Assembly (NCBI GenBank): GCA_039545355.1
Contig: BCJJ01000007.1
Coordinates: forward strand, 1,564,168 to 1,628,167
DNA from: Trichosporon coremiiforme
Taxonomy: Eukaryota; Basidiomycota; Tremellomycetes; Trichosporonales; Trichosporonaceae
DNA length: 64,000 bases
Direction: 5' to 3'
Shown: positions 31,410 to 43,260 of the stretch, one piece after another
Layout of the letters: every line of letters starts with the position of its first letter
Numbering within the stretch: the stretch's first letter is position 1
Program-made: the position numbers and the translations under genes
Notes under the pieces: model-generated
Databases searched by the model: none
What the model was told of the DNA's origin: nothing
The model's input: the letters and a program-made list of their open reading frames with translations, nothing else

Positions 31410-32741
31410 TTACAGGTCCACAACAGTGCTGAGGACACCCTTGGACGCGAAACCAGACGCGTACAGCTTGGCCTGCTTCTTGCCCCCGTTCGTCTTGGGG
31501 TCAATAGCGACGAGGACAGCAGCAGAGGCCGAGTTGAGCCTGCTTCCGTCGTCGGCGAAGAGGCGCGTCGTGTTCCACTCCTTCGCGGCGGCTCCCGGAG
31601 TTCCCTTGGAGAGGTACACAACCGAGGCAATGTCGCCGTCCTCCTGGAGCGTCTTCGCCATAGTGATCGCGTGCTGCAGGCCGGCATTGACCGCTCCGGA
31701 CGCATCGTGGCTGACTTCGGGGTAAGGGTCGGCGAACCAGAAGGGGTTGTCGATCGTTGAGGGCAGCTGGATCTCACCGGGCAGGAGCTGGAGCTGGTCG
31801 TCCTCCCCAATCTTGGCGAAGTAGAAGGTGCCGCCCGCCGCGTCGTTGATGATCACGGTGCCGTCGGGACCGTGGCCGAGACCGTTGTTGTTGTGCAGCT
31901 TGTGCTCGAGCGCGAGCTTGTAGTTGACGCCGACGTCGTCGGTGTAGTCGAGGTCGGCGTCGCAGTGCGCGATGGTGGACCACGCAGCGACCTGACGCGT
32001 ACCCAGGTCCTCGACGAGACGCATGGGGCCATCGCGGTAGTGGTGGTCGTTGGTGACGAAGAACTCGGAGGGCGAGACGGAGAAGATGTCGTTCGGCGTC
32101 GTAATCACCGGCACGGCGACGGTGCGGACCCACTGGGCAGTGCCGGAGCCGAGGACGTGGTGGAAAATCTCGACGCGCGAGGCGGCAGCAGGGCCCTCGG
32201 GGTCACTGTTCGGCGCGTGGTTCACGGCGTGGATGAAGACCGCGGCCTTGTTGTGCGGGTCGGCAATGATGTCGATGCCGTGCGTCGTGAAGGGGCGGTT
32301 GCCGAAGCCCTCGATCTTGAGCGGGATGGCGGTGTCGGTCTGGAGTTAGCTGTAATCTCCTCATGATCAAGCTTGTGCTGGAACAGAACCGCTGCTCTCT
32401 ACCGCTCGCAGCTCATCGTGACTCACCTCGGGGTCGATGATCCTCAGGTTTCCGTAGATCGCCTGGCTGGGGTCGTTGAAATTGTGCAGCGCAGGGAACC
32501 ATCCCTTGCGCGTGCCGTCCTTCTCCTGGCACGCGGCAAAGATGAGTCCCTCGTGGACATGGAGGTCTTCGCAGTTGATCGTGTCGGGGATGATCTTGAC
32601 CTCGTTGTCGGCGGGGTGGAAGTTGGCCTCGGTGCCGAGGGCGAGACGTACGGCGCCGAGGGTCTTGCCGCGGTGGAAGGCGGATTGGGCGAGGTAGGAG
32701 ATGATGGCGAAGAGGCCTGCGCGGGCGAGCTGAGCGGCCAT
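31410..32741 (-). CDS. Serum paraoxonase/arylesterase-like protein
   Basis: Exons 32741-32427 and 32339-31410, 414 residues; the 87-bp intron has GTGAGT and a CTAAC branch site. Resembles fungal paraoxonase-like six-bladed beta-propellers, calcium-dependent lactonases/arylesterases. Seen: an uncleaved leader-like N-terminus (LFAIISYLAQ), I-N-C-E-D-L-H, H-G-I-D, A-V-N-H-A-P, and P-N-D-I at the site that binds calcium in paraoxonases, then S-E-F-F-V-T-N-D-H-H-Y. The D/N/E/H residues expected for two central metals are present as blocks, but I did not align them residue by residue. Lies head-to-tail upstream of the AtuA-like gene. Substrate unknown. Confidence 0.85.
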
Positions 32742-33243
32742 CTTGACTGTGAAGGAGTGTGGATAGTTGGAAATAAGGCAAAGTTGTTGTTGTTGTTGGA
32801 GATGGATGCTTCTGAACGACGTGGCGTCGAAATCACACGACGGCTAGGAGATTTCGCCGGGATGAAGATGTAACCGGAGGGGTTGAGAAGCTCGCAATGG
32901 AGTCGTCGTCGCGTCGCAGTCGCGTGCCCTTCCAATTCAGCGGCAAGTTCGTTGTCTTCTGTCTTCTGCTCGACTGGTATGCTTACCGCGCGCAGTCTCT
33001 GTGCATTCCAGTGCCCCGCAGCACGCAGGTCTCTGCGCGCAGCTACCCCAGTGCAGGCCTTGTTGACATCGCAGCAGTGCCCCAGATGAAAGACGCCGAC
33101 TGCGGGACCAAATAATACCTCTCCAGGTGTTGCCAGACCTCAAAAGCCATGTCGATCCTCAATCTCATCTCATCTTCTGACCAGCATGGGCATGCACAGA
33201 ACACGCCTAACGCAAAAGAAGATGCAATGCAACGTCTACAGAT
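32742..33243. other. Intergenic, no gene seen
   Basis: Promoter side of the paraoxonase-like gene; includes a short TTG repeat at about 32782-32797. Confidence 0.5.
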
Positions 33244-35338
33244 CTACCTCGGCATCCACTTGCACAACGTGCCCGCCGCTCTCTTCTCAGCCCTCTTCTC
33301 CCTCCATCCCCCCGCATACTTCTCAGCTACGAAAGCGAGCGGAAAGCCAGCGACACAGATGCCCGAGAACAGGACGAATGTCCATCCCGCCCCAAGTCTG
33401 GCATACACGATCTGAATGACGGCCGATCCGACGGCTCCGAAAGCGCACCGGACCAGGTTTAGACTGGCGCTCACCGCCCCACCCTTACCGGGCAGGACGT
33501 CCTGGCCGTATATCGTCGCCATGGACGTCGTTCCCGTTCCAAAGCCGACGAAGAACTGCATCACGAGCACGGCGGCAAGGTGCGCTTTGGCCTGTAAGCA
33601 CCACCCCAGCCCTATGCAGGCGACGATGAAGACGACGGCGAAGGGGTACATGCACCACAGGCGCGTGCGCTCCAGTCGGAAGGTGGTGGGACATTTGCGA
33701 AAGTCGCCCCCGACTCTGGCTTCTTCGCGGCGGTAGACGCGGTCCAGGAGCTGCCCGTTGACCAATGCCGAGGCGATGGTTCCCGCCCCGCCGGGGAGAT
33801 AGCACAGGCCGATGTGCAGCTCGGACAGGCCGTAGGTGTCCTTCAGCGCTGTGGAGAAGACGACGAGCACGCACTGGGATGTCAGCGACGACGTTGCAGC
33901 TGGAAGTGACTCACGTAGAACTCCAGGTACGGCAGCGACACGAATACGAACACGAGCAGCACCTCTGGCACAAGCAGACACTGGAACGCAGTGAGGGGAT
34001 TGTACCTCTTCCTCGGTGCTCTCGTTGCTTCCTCAGCCTCGCCCTCTTCCACGACCTCCGCCCCGTCCCCAGCTGCGATCTCGGCTTCGGCTTTCTTCTT
34101 CCGTTTGTGCTCTTGCCAGATGGCGATGGGCGAGGAGCAGATCGTGGGCGGGGGCAGACTACCGTCGCCAACGAGCGAACGGAGTGTCTCTGGGTACAGG
34201 AACAGGAAGGGTAGCATGACGCAGCACGTTGCGATGGTGAGGAACCAGAAGATGGAGCGCCAGCCTAGTGTCTGGGCCAGAATGCCGCCGAGGAGCGGTC
34301 CGAAGGAGGGACCGAGCATGGCGGAGCTCTAGCTGTCAGCCATCACCAGAGGTCCAGACTCACCTGGAACACGGCCATGTACTTGCCCTTCTCCCGCGGC
34401 AGGGCCACATCGCTTATAGCTCCGGCGCCAATGGACACGACGCCAGAACCCCCAGTTGCCTGCACCGCTCTCAAAAACAGGAGGAGCCAGTATGTATCTG
34501 TCGGACACAGGGCCAGGCCAATGTTGGCCCCGATGTAGATCGCCATAACCAGCAAAAAGATAGGCCGGCGACCGAACGTATCGCTCGCGCTACCGAAGAA
34601 ACTCGGCGTCACGGCCTGAAAGACCAAGTACGTCGTCACGGCTAGCGAGATATCCTGCTCGGACCTGTGGAAGGCGGACGCCAGCGCCGGAATGGCGGGG
34701 ACGAAGATGTTGCTCTGGTTGTCAGCTCGAGTGCTTGAGCTAGCGAGGCGGGCACTCACGCTGATGGGACTGAAGACGGCCGCGACGCCGCCGAGACCCG
34801 CGATCAGCCACTTCGTCCGCTTAGGAAAGGCAGAGTAGGGACGCGCACTGCCGCCTGTCACTGTGCGCGCGAGCTGGGCTTCGGCCTGTCCCGCGTCCTG
34901 TGGAGCCTTCTCGTCCCGAATGACGGGTTCTTCGGAGTGGTAGGCGGCATCGGGGTGCTCCCTCTCTGCTTCCTGGTTGCGCTCGACATCGGGCGGAGTC
35001 AGTTTCTCAGTGGACTCATTCTTCCGCGTCTCGGTTGACTCCTGGCTGTGGGCCGTCGCGAACGAGGTCGTCGTGCCGACGCTGCCGACGGTGTCGACGG
35101 TGTCTACCCGGTCGAATGTAGCTGTGACGCCTGCGTCTCTTCCATTTAGAGACGGCGCAGTCATGTCTTGTCGCGTGAGCGGGGCATGCCGTGCGGCATC
35201 GGACAGTGTGGTTGGTGGTGGAGAGGAATGCATTGAAGTGTTGCAATCACCGCGCTCCTGTTGGTTATATTGACTGCCAGTGTCGGCAATCTCCGCGATT
35301 TGGCGGTTGCTCGCAAGGGAGCCTGACGTTATCGCCAT
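33244..35338 (-). CDS. MFS multidrug-type transporter, DHA1 (12-TM) family
   Basis: Four exons: 35338-34760, 34714-34364, 34328-33915 and 33873-33244, 657 residues; the introns are only 45, 35 and 41 bp. A long acidic, Ser/Thr-rich N-terminal tail (about 170 residues) precedes the first helix at KRTKWLIAGLGG. Motifs: YFGSASD-like FFGSASDTFGRRP (motif A), LRAVQATGGSGVVSIG (motif B), and SSAMLGPSFGPLLGGIL (motif C, typical of drug:H+ antiporters). A large charged cytosolic loop (HKRKKKAEAEI to APRKRYNP) lies between helices 6 and 7. Likely plasma-membrane efflux pump related to Qdr/Aqr1 types; substrate unknown. Confidence 0.9.
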
Positions 35339-38300
35339 GTGCTCTTTCAGTCGGGCCGACAACGCCGTGCATCACCTACGCACGAGCTCTGGGCTGCAGG
35401 ACAGGAACGGCGACGCAGCAGTCACATGCACAGATGAGTAAGGGGAGCCGAGATGCTAGAACTGCAGATTTGAGCGAGTGTGGGGGAGCGGGATGCAGAG
35501 GTACAGGAGATGTGGGCAGGAAGCAGGCCATGTGCTATTTCCGGACTCTCACCGGACAGGCACTCGACCATGTGCTCTGCGGTGGAGAAGCTGACAATGT
35601 GGGCGGACTTATCGGACCAAGGTCGCTGGGAGAGGGACAGAAGACTGCTGTGCAGGGTACTGGACGGGGTGCACGCCGAATGCCGGTGCGAAGCTTCTGA
35701 AGATCTGACAACTCCCGGTGTGATCGTGTGAGCTCACTGGTGTCTGAAAAGAGGATCTGCATGCTGCCTAAGCTATCTTGTACAACGCTATCTTTTCATC
35801 GGCCCAGGCTTGCCCACGCAGGGGACCAAAGCGCGACTCACAACCACAATCGTCACTAGGCAAAGGAATAAAATAGGAAATGCCATCATGCCATCAAACC
35901 AACAGAGTGCGATATACGTTCCAGGTTCGCGTCAGCTCCTAATCTCACATGGGACAACATTCGAGAATGGAGTGGGGAAAGATCAGGAGAAAGAAGACTT
36001 AAATATATTTTTGGACGTCATTTCTTTGCGATCCAAACGGTATGGTTCATCCTTCGCGGCTGGCTGTGGGCGCGGTAGCGCCTGCAGCGGATAATGAATG
36101 GAGAGGGAGACTCACGTTGTTGCAGAAGGGTAGAGGAGAGGGCTTCAGGTGTAAGCGAGAACGGGCAAAGCTGCAAGCCACCCCCACACGAAGACTGCCG
36201 ATATGCCGAGATAGGCGCTGAATGGTGGGTCTGATGACAATGAGATCTTCCAGCCCGTGCGGAGCATCCAGCACCAAGTCTGGGCATGTCGACAGCCAGT
36301 GTTGAGGTCGCCTCGCAGTCTGCCTGGTCGATGAGAAGCCATCAGCGCAGCAAACCCGAGGAAAGTGCTAGTGGGGCAGCGTGCCCATCCGCATCAGCGA
36401 ACGAGCCCATTGCTGAACCCATCGCCCAACCCCGATGTCGTTCTCTTGCCCAGCATCATGGATGCCTGCCGGGTGAAGCAATGATGGAAAGAGTGAGTAG
36501 AGAGAAGAGTGACGCAGCAAAGGGTGAAAAAGGGATCCTGGGTGAGTTTCGACCGACCACGTTTCAGTTTCCCACGACTGCACCTAATGCCACTGTCAGT
36601 CGTGAGAGACTGGCAGCTGGTAGATGATAGGACAGTCGACCACTTCACCGCGACTTGGCATCGACGTCACATCGATGAACACAGCGGGTTTCTTGGTCAG
36701 TGCTTGCATTAAGCAATGCCGCAGAGCAGCATCGGAATGGCGCACCGAGGAGACAAGTTGACATCTCTCCATACTCGTCGAACAGCACATGAACATCCCC
36801 TCAGGAGCCTGGCAGCCTGGTTCTAGAGCAGATCCCCGCTCCGCCGTCGGCATCGGCACGCAACCCCAGTGTGCACACGACGACAGGCGAGCCTGAGGAT
36901 CACGGCGCGTGCACGCCCCCCTACTCCCGATCACGAGAGCAAAAGCACGATGACGACTCGAACAATTCAATCATTGAGCAGTCGTTCCCCCGTCTTGTCC
37001 ATCCCTAAATGGCTCCCTAAGGCCAAGATATGTACTCGATCGGGCATGGTGGATTCCGGCGCCCGGTACTGCACCTCTTGTTGGGCGTGACCGGGCAAGG
37101 CAGGATTGTCATGGCCAGGGAGGGCAAAACTTGCAGGCCAAGGAGCACTATCGCACTGTCAAACTTATCTCCCGCTGCTGTCCCTGGCTGCTACCGCCAG
37201 CTTATCCCCTACTGCACCAGGTCTGATGGCTGTTAGTCCTATCTAACGTCCCCCAATCCTCCCTCCGTTTCTCCCTGATGCACGTGCCAAGTCGCCGCTG
37301 GCCCTTGCATTTCCAGATGCGGGCTGGACGAAACTTGTTATCACCGCAGAAGTGACAACACCCGCCTCTCCCACCTCGGCCCAGCGTACCGCCAATGTCA
37401 CCCCGGCCTCCTGCCGCGTCGGGAGACGGGAGAGCGCATGAGCCTATGCTGCCGCTTACGCTTTCCGGGTCATGCATATTGGTACATAGCCATCTGTCCA
37501 TGAAGCAGTGACCACATAATGCCCATTCCCCACCCATCAACAGACATCAAGAATATCTACAAAAATAGCAACGGACCAACGATGCGGACACCCAAATACC
37601 TCGAAACACTGCGCACCTCAACAACATTGGTAGCTCAAGCGTCTTGCACGACGCAACTCTACCTTGCGAGCGCGTGGGTCCGAACATGCATCAAACTGAA
37701 CTCAACACTTTGCACTCTGTTGAGACCACATGGTCTGAGCAAGTTCCAGAGATCAATTGCCGCAGCTTCGACAGCTTGCAATCTACACCTTCCCGCGACC
37801 CATCACTTGCTCTGGCATGCCGGAATCGCTACCCTTATGCACACGCAGAGCTGCACGTTCGCCTCACCAGTGATCACAGGCAAAAGGGCATGGGACGTGC
37901 GCAGCCCTGTGGTTCCGACGTTCCGGGCAGTCAGCCCTGAAAGATTACCTACGGCGGGGAGTTCCCCTCCCTCCTCGTCCCTTCTTGCTGCACCCGCTGC
38001 CCGTCAATCCCGTCAGCCGCCCAACATGTGTGCATGGGCGAACAGCTGGACAATTCATCCCAATACTTTCCTAGACGTCCCAGACGCCCTCGATGTCAGT
38101 GCATGGGGCCAATGCCTGCCGAAGGACCGGTGCCAACTCGCGCCAAGCTCGACGTTCATGTCAGGTCGGCCGCAACAAGGTTTCCTAGGTTTCGCGTTCC
38201 GAAACATCTCCGGGAAGTTGTTGGGATGGGCTCGGCGAAGATCCGCCGGACAGGTGTCTGCAAACACGGAGCATACGGGCTAGGGTCAGTTTAAGCATGA

Positions 38301-38366
38301 AGCAAGCACTCGGGAGTCTCCCTGCGTACTCCCAAGAGCAGCTGCCGGAACGCCTCTCTGAATAGC
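35339..38366. other. 3-kb gene-poor stretch
   Basis: No convincing gene on either strand. The longest frame (37519-38283, plus, 254 codons) has no ATG-proximal promoter I can see, no domain and no paralog. Open frames look like chance in GC-rich DNA. No tRNA was recognised. Confidence 0.45.
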
Positions 38367-38372
38367 TATAAG
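38367..38372 (+). promoter_or_regulatory. TATA box of small secreted protein 1
   Basis: TATAAG 53-58 bp before the ATG at 38425. Confidence 0.55.
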
Positions 38373-38424
38373 AAGCGACGATCTGCAGACCCGGCCAACT
38401 GCCCCCTCACCCAAAACCGACACA

Positions 38425-38940
38425 ATGAAGTTCGCCGCCGCCGCCGTCCTCCTCTCCGGCCTCGTTGCCGCCAACCCCCTCCCCCAGCCTAGCACCATGC
38501 TCGGCCACATGATCATGCGTCGCGACACGGTCGACTACGCCGAGTTCGTCCCCGAGCCCTGCAAGGAGCTCTGCCGCGTCAACAACGGCCTCTACACCGA
38601 GTGGGAGGCCAAGAACTGCAACAAGGAGGTCACCGACGACTGCAACAAGACCATGTGCAAGGTGAGTATGCGTGGGGAGGTGCCGTCTGGCAGCGAGTCA
38701 GGCAGCGAGTCAGGCAGTGTGTCAGGCATCGAGCGGCCACAGCCGAATCAGAAGTGCCACCGGGGCCGGAGTCGAGCATATTGCTAATACACCCAGTACG
38801 TCGACTCGCAGCTCGAGTGCGCCGAGTGCCAGCTCCGCAACTCGGACGACAAGAACGTCGTCTCCGAGAACGACATCGACCAGTCCAAGGACGAGGCCCG
38901 CCGCCAGTGCCAGCAGCTCGGCTACCCCACCAAGCTCTGA
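38425..38940 (+). CDS. Small secreted cysteine-rich protein 1
   Basis: Exons 38425-38661 and 38797-38940, 126 residues; intron GTGAGT, GCTAAT branch site, CCCAG. Signal peptide MKFAAAAVLLSGLVAANPLP. The mature part has eight cysteines: E-P-C-x3-C, N-C, D-D-C-x4-M-C just before the intron, then L-E-C-A-E-C-Q-L-R after it, and a last Cys near the end. The paralog at 40921 has the same cysteine plan, the intron right after the D-D-C-x-K-T-M-C segment, and the same CAECQLR motif. Secreted protein of unknown role; effector-like size but no evidence for such a function. Confidence 0.85.
38689..38730 (+). repeat. 12-bp minisatellite inside an intron
   Basis: Three 12-bp units of GGCAGCGAGTCA (third with two changes) plus a partial fourth, inside the intron of small secreted protein 1, shortly after its donor. 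Confidence 0.8.
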
Positions 38941-40832
38941 GCGCGTCGCGAGTGAGTCGAGCAGCCGTGGACAAGCGCCCGCTTCATTGGAGTGAGCCGT
39001 TCTTCGCTGCTTCGGTGCCGCAAGTTTGTTATAATCCTAGACAAATCCGGGTTGATGTCATGCATGACGCCTATTGTAGCGCTACTTACCTGTCAGCGCT
39101 GAGGCCGTTGCAGCTTATAGTGCAGGACGGACTACCGGTATGTAGCGAGGGAAGGAAGTGTTCGTGCACTGAGACGCGACTGAGGACTTTCGACAGCCAC
39201 GAAGTTCGATATGAATCGTGCGAAACGCGCGCGCACCACGGAATGCCGGTTGTCTCGTGGATGAGCGTCGCTGATGCCAAGTCGTCCTGAGTGCGCTGAA
39301 AGGATGAAATGAGTGAGTTGACAACGTTAGAGCAAGTCGGTTTTCACCAGCAACTGCGAGAGGTGCTTGTGTTCAATGAACAGGGGTGGACGTGCGAGGT
39401 GGTCACGAGCGTCGCGACGATTCGGAAGCCGGGTGCCTGTATCTGACCTGACGCAGGATCGCCACCAGGCACTTGGCGCTGCACCGGCGGCCTTAGATGA
39501 TGCCGAAGGAGGTGTTTTGAGAGAGCGGCATTGTTGTTGACAGATGAGTGGAGATGCGAGAGCCTCAGAACGCACCCGATGACGCTGGGTAAAGGGAGAG
39601 TGCGAGAGGGTTGACTCCCTCGGGCAACCTCAAAGTCACTAGCGGTGACTGCCATGAGTTGGCTGGTGAGGCCGTCGATTGTGGGAACTTCCCGCTCGCA
39701 GTGATGATGTCCTCCGCAGCAGCTCTGTTCAGCGTCCGTCCAACGAGTAGAGTTTCGGAGACGTCGAAAAAGGCAAGCCCACGGTTCAAGTTGGTTGGTT
39801 GGCAAACATTCTGATGGCGAAGCACTGCATTGGTGGTATCATCGCTTTCCTTCGGAATTCAAGTGACCCTATACCGACATGGGACACGCCCGAAGCTGCC
39901 TTCGCAGCAAGTTCTATCCTCAAGTACGAGAGCGAAATGAGGGATGGAGGCTGCAGGGCGGAAGATAATGCTGATACCGCCAGGCGTGTCGCCACAGCAT
40001 CGTTGCCAGGACGACATAAGCGCAGTCCATTTCGCCCGTACCACTCTTCAGCGACAGTACGACACCGCTCGAGTACAAGCATAAGACTTTGTCTCCGATA
40101 CAGGCCACCACGACCACCATGCATCAGAGCGCAGCAGATGAAGTCGTATTGGCTGGAGTTGAGTGCACGAAACGTGGTCTGTCCTCCCGGACAACGGGCG
40201 ACTGAGACGTCATGCCCTGCGTCATGGCTCAGCCACATTCGATTCCTCCTGCCAGCCAACCGCCGTAGGTTCGAACGGGACGAGCATGTCGCGCACTAGT
40301 GACACGTGCGGTCTCGAGAACACCCCGTGCATTGCAGCGTGTCTTCTCTATTACTGCATCATTGCACCCCGGATCCTTTCTGTTGCGTAAGTATGCATGC
40401 TTGCACACCTCGCGATGCTAGGCTGAGAAGGTGGCTGTTGGTATGATGCCCACTGCCTTCGCTCTGTCCGGTGACCCGAAGACCCCATCGTCTAGCCATC
40501 GAAGGCGGACCTAGTGGCCAAGAACATTACATCCTGACTTCGATCACTACGCAACGCCTCCGACGACTCGTTTTTAGGAATCCTTTGGAATGAAGAACAT
40601 GCTGGCATTTCTGACCCCAAACGAAGGAAGTGACGAAAGACGGAAGCTGCTGGGTGGACGTGCCCGGAATGCAGCAGCCCGAGAGCAAGGCGCCCGGCGC
40701 AGTTGATTCCCAAGAAGAGCGATGGCGAGATGGTAAGCCGCCGAACACCTCTCGACGAGTATGCGCTGACGCAACAGCAGTTGTTCGCAACCAACCCTGC
40801 TGACCACCCCGAAACGCGACAGCTGAGCAGCG
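38941..40832. other. Intergenic, no recognised gene
   Basis: About 1.9 kb between the two small secreted protein genes. The frames present show no signal peptide, domain or splice partner. Confidence 0.45.
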
Positions 40833-40840
40833 TATATAAG
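40833..40840 (+). promoter_or_regulatory. TATA box of small secreted protein 2
   Basis: TATATAAG 81-88 bp before the ATG at 40921. Confidence 0.6.
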
Positions 40841-40920
40841 CCCGCCCCAACTGCCATGTCGAAGGTCCTTCCAAGCCCAATCCAGCTAGACATACCCTAG
40901 ACCGGACCCCCAAAACAGCC

Positions 40921-41332
40921 ATGAAGTTCACCGCCGCCCTCCTCTTTGCTGCGACCGCCGCGCTCGCCCTAGAGTCCCGCCAGGTCGACGAGCAGAAGCT
41001 CGAGTCGCTCTCCTTCATCGACGCCAAGTGCCGTGACGGCTGCGGCGTCATTCGCGACGTCTACCACGACGCGACCAACCTCCACTGCAACGCTGAAAAC
41101 CCTTCGGATGACTGCCTCAAGACCATGTGTGGTGTAAGTATTGATTCTGAGCGCAGCGGGCAGACGCCCAAGGGGGATCCAAGCTGACAGGCAGCACGTC
41201 GAGTCCGTCATCAAGTGCGCCGAGTGCCAGCTCCGCACCGGACCCTTCAAGGACAAGTTCTCCGACGAGCAGATCAACAAGGCGAAGCAGGACTCGGTTG
41301 ACTACTGCAAGGCCAAGGGCTTTGACGCCTAA
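40921..41332 (+). CDS. Small secreted cysteine-rich protein 2
   Basis: Exons 40921-41133 and 41195-41332, 116 residues; 61-bp intron with GTAAGT, CTGAC branch site and GCAG. Signal peptide MKFTAALLFAATAALALES. Cysteines: A-K-C-x3-C-G, H-C-N, D-D-C-L-K-T-M-C, then I-K-C-A-E-C-Q-L-R and Y-C-K near the end: eight, as in the paralog at 38425. Sequence outside the cysteine blocks has diverged strongly, which points to an old duplication or fast change. Extracellular; function unknown. Confidence 0.85.
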
Positions 41333-41625
41333 GCCTGTCGGTATTTCCGCACCGACACCTGTCTTCCCCCGGCTCGACGTACATGCAGAGTCGCGGCCGA
41401 TGACACTGTATAACAACCTGTACTGTCCCACTTGTATCAGTACTACGCTCCTTCTTTCTGTGTTGAGAAATGTTAAACTTGTTTACTTGGTACACTGAAC
41501 TTGGTGCGGTGTTGCGGCATGCGTGGTTCTGCAGGTCAGTTGATTACAGGAAGTGAACAGGCCAGTGGGATGGAATGAAGGATATGCATTGCGGTAGTGG
41601 TACAGATGGTGTTAATGCGATGGTG

Positions 41626-43260
41626 TTACAGGGACATGGTCGCCTGGGTAATCAGGCCAAACAGTGCTGCGGCCTGAAGGAACGTTGCCGGAGGGATGGG
41701 GAGCGAAACAGCGATGTTGGACGTCATGGCTCGAATGCGGCGGTCACAGTCGACGAATGGCAATCGCGCCACGGAGGACCGGGTGACAGAAAACCCAGCC
41801 TTGACTCCAGTTCCAGCTTCGGTGTGCCGGAACAACGGCCCCATGTCCGACTTGATGTTGGCCCTTCCCGCCTCCTGGAGATATCTCTTCCCGACCCGGC
41901 TCCTAGCCAGGATGCTCACGAAAGCTCTCTCCTTCTCCTCATCGCTGAGGTCCGACCTTCTCACGCGCTCGAACTTCCGATTCAGTCCCCACTTGCCCGT
42001 ATCCTTCGCTGTGAGGATGGCCGTGAGGTCGTACAGTGGCAACTTGGCCAGTTTCACGAACCGACTCGCGCCCACCTCGGCGAGCAGCTTCGGGAAGTAG
42101 TACTCGCTCGCCCGACCAGATGTGCCGCGCTTGTACTGCGGCGTGCGGCGGATAATCTCCCGATAGAGCTCGTGGTCGTTTATGAACGGTGTCGGTCGCA
42201 TGGCGAGGAGTGCGACAAGGGCGCGTTCCTTCTGGGCGGGGGAGAGGGCGGACTGTTCGATCAGACGGCGACGAGAAGGCACGGCTGTGCCCGTAGTCTC
42301 CCAGTCTGGCAGGGACTCGAGATCAAACAGAGGTTCTTCCACTAGCTCGAGGAATCGCTCGCGACCAATGTGGTTCAGCAGGTCGACGTGTGATTGCAGC
42401 GGCTGCTGCTCGCCCGTTCGTTGCGTCTTGGCCGGCCGGAGTGGGCGGCCGCGTACTGTCTGCGGGGGCTGGGGTAGACCAGCACCGTCCAAAAGCTTCT
42501 TCCCGATGTCTGAGTAGCTGAGCAGCGCGACGTACGCCCTCTCCTCGTCGTCTCGCGACAAGTCGAATTTCTGCACATGCGCAACGAGGGCTGCAAACGG
42601 CCGGTCATATATCCCAGGAAGAGTGTGCACGTCGAACGCGGGCCGTTTGTACGTCTTCAAGAACCGTTCGGGACCGCCGAGGTACGCCAGGATCGCCTCC
42701 TCCCACGCCTCGTCTGAGAGCGTGGGCACACTCCCAAATTCGAGGACGTGCTGCCCCACGGCCGTCGACTTTAGCACTTGCGCAACTGCCCTCTGCTGCT
42801 CCTCAACCGGTAGTGGCGATGCCCGAATAGCCACGATCTGGCGGTCAGGATGCTGTCTCAGCAGATCCGGCACTTTGTCCAGATCATACTCTTCCTCGGC
42901 CAGCTCTTTGAAGCGATCGATGCCGAGCCAGTTGACCGCGCTGAGGAGAGTACCATATTCTCTCTGCTTGTCGTAGACGGGCGGCAGAAGGGCTTGTCCG
43001 AACCGTGTGCGTGCCAGGAAGGCAATCTTTGCGAGTTCCTTCTGGGAGGCTGGGAGGGATTCGATGGCTTTCAAACGGGCGGGCGACTTCCCCGGCGGAA
43101 GGAGGGATGCTGCCCTGAAGCGGACGCCGGGACCAAGGTGCTGGAATCGCTCCAGACCTACTTCGTCCAGAAGCTTGAGGCGGGTTTGAACAACAGAGGG
43201 AGCACTGGTGTCGAGGCTCGCCAGCCGTTGAAGGTAACCCCTCGTGAACTTTGCGGTCAT
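41626..43260 (-). CDS. Repeat protein 1 of a tandem pair (family not recognised)
   Basis: Single exon, 544 residues from ATG 43260. Built from about five degenerate repeats of roughly 95 residues. Each opens L-x-x-[IV]-G-x-x-R-F-x-x-L, then P-x-[FY]-D-[LV], and closes with a helix like S-x-L-S-x-x-E-x-E-R-A-x-V-x-x-L followed by G-K-x-L-L-x-x-A-G. Clear examples are GRERFLELVEEPLFDLESLP and SDLSDEEKERAFVSILARS. No enzyme motif, signal peptide or membrane helix is obvious, although the last 30 residues are fairly hydrophobic. The neighbour at 43671-45233 is a paralog on the same strand. An all-helical scaffold is an inference from composition. Confidence 0.8.
   Translation of the reverse strand: MTAKFTRGYLQRLASLDTSAPSVVQTRLKLLDEVGLERFQHLGPGVRFRAASLLPPGKSPARLKAIESLPASQKELAKIAFLARTRFGQALLPPVYDKQREYGTLLSAVNWLGIDRFKELAEEEYDLDKVPDLLRQHPDRQIVAIRASPLPVEEQQRAVAQVLKSTAVGQHVLEFGSVPTLSDEAWEEAILAYLGGPERFLKTYKRPAFDVHTLPGIYDRPFAALVAHVQKFDLSRDDEERAYVALLSYSDIGKKLLDGAGLPQPPQTVRGRPLRPAKTQRTGEQQPLQSHVDLLNHIGRERFLELVEEPLFDLESLPDWETTGTAVPSRRRLIEQSALSPAQKERALVALLAMRPTPFINDHELYREIIRRTPQYKRGTSGRASEYYFPKLLAEVGASRFVKLAKLPLYDLTAILTAKDTGKWGLNRKFERVRRSDLSDEEKERAFVSILARSRVGKRYLQEAGRANIKSDMGPLFRHTEAGTGVKAGFSVTRSSVARLPFVDCDRRIRAMTSNIAVSLPIPPATFLQAAALFGLITQATMSL

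Noticed and set aside
37519..38283. 254-codon plus-strand open frame in the gene-poor stretch
   Set aside because: No signal peptide, domain, paralog, TATA box or splice signal; its composition is not distinctive.
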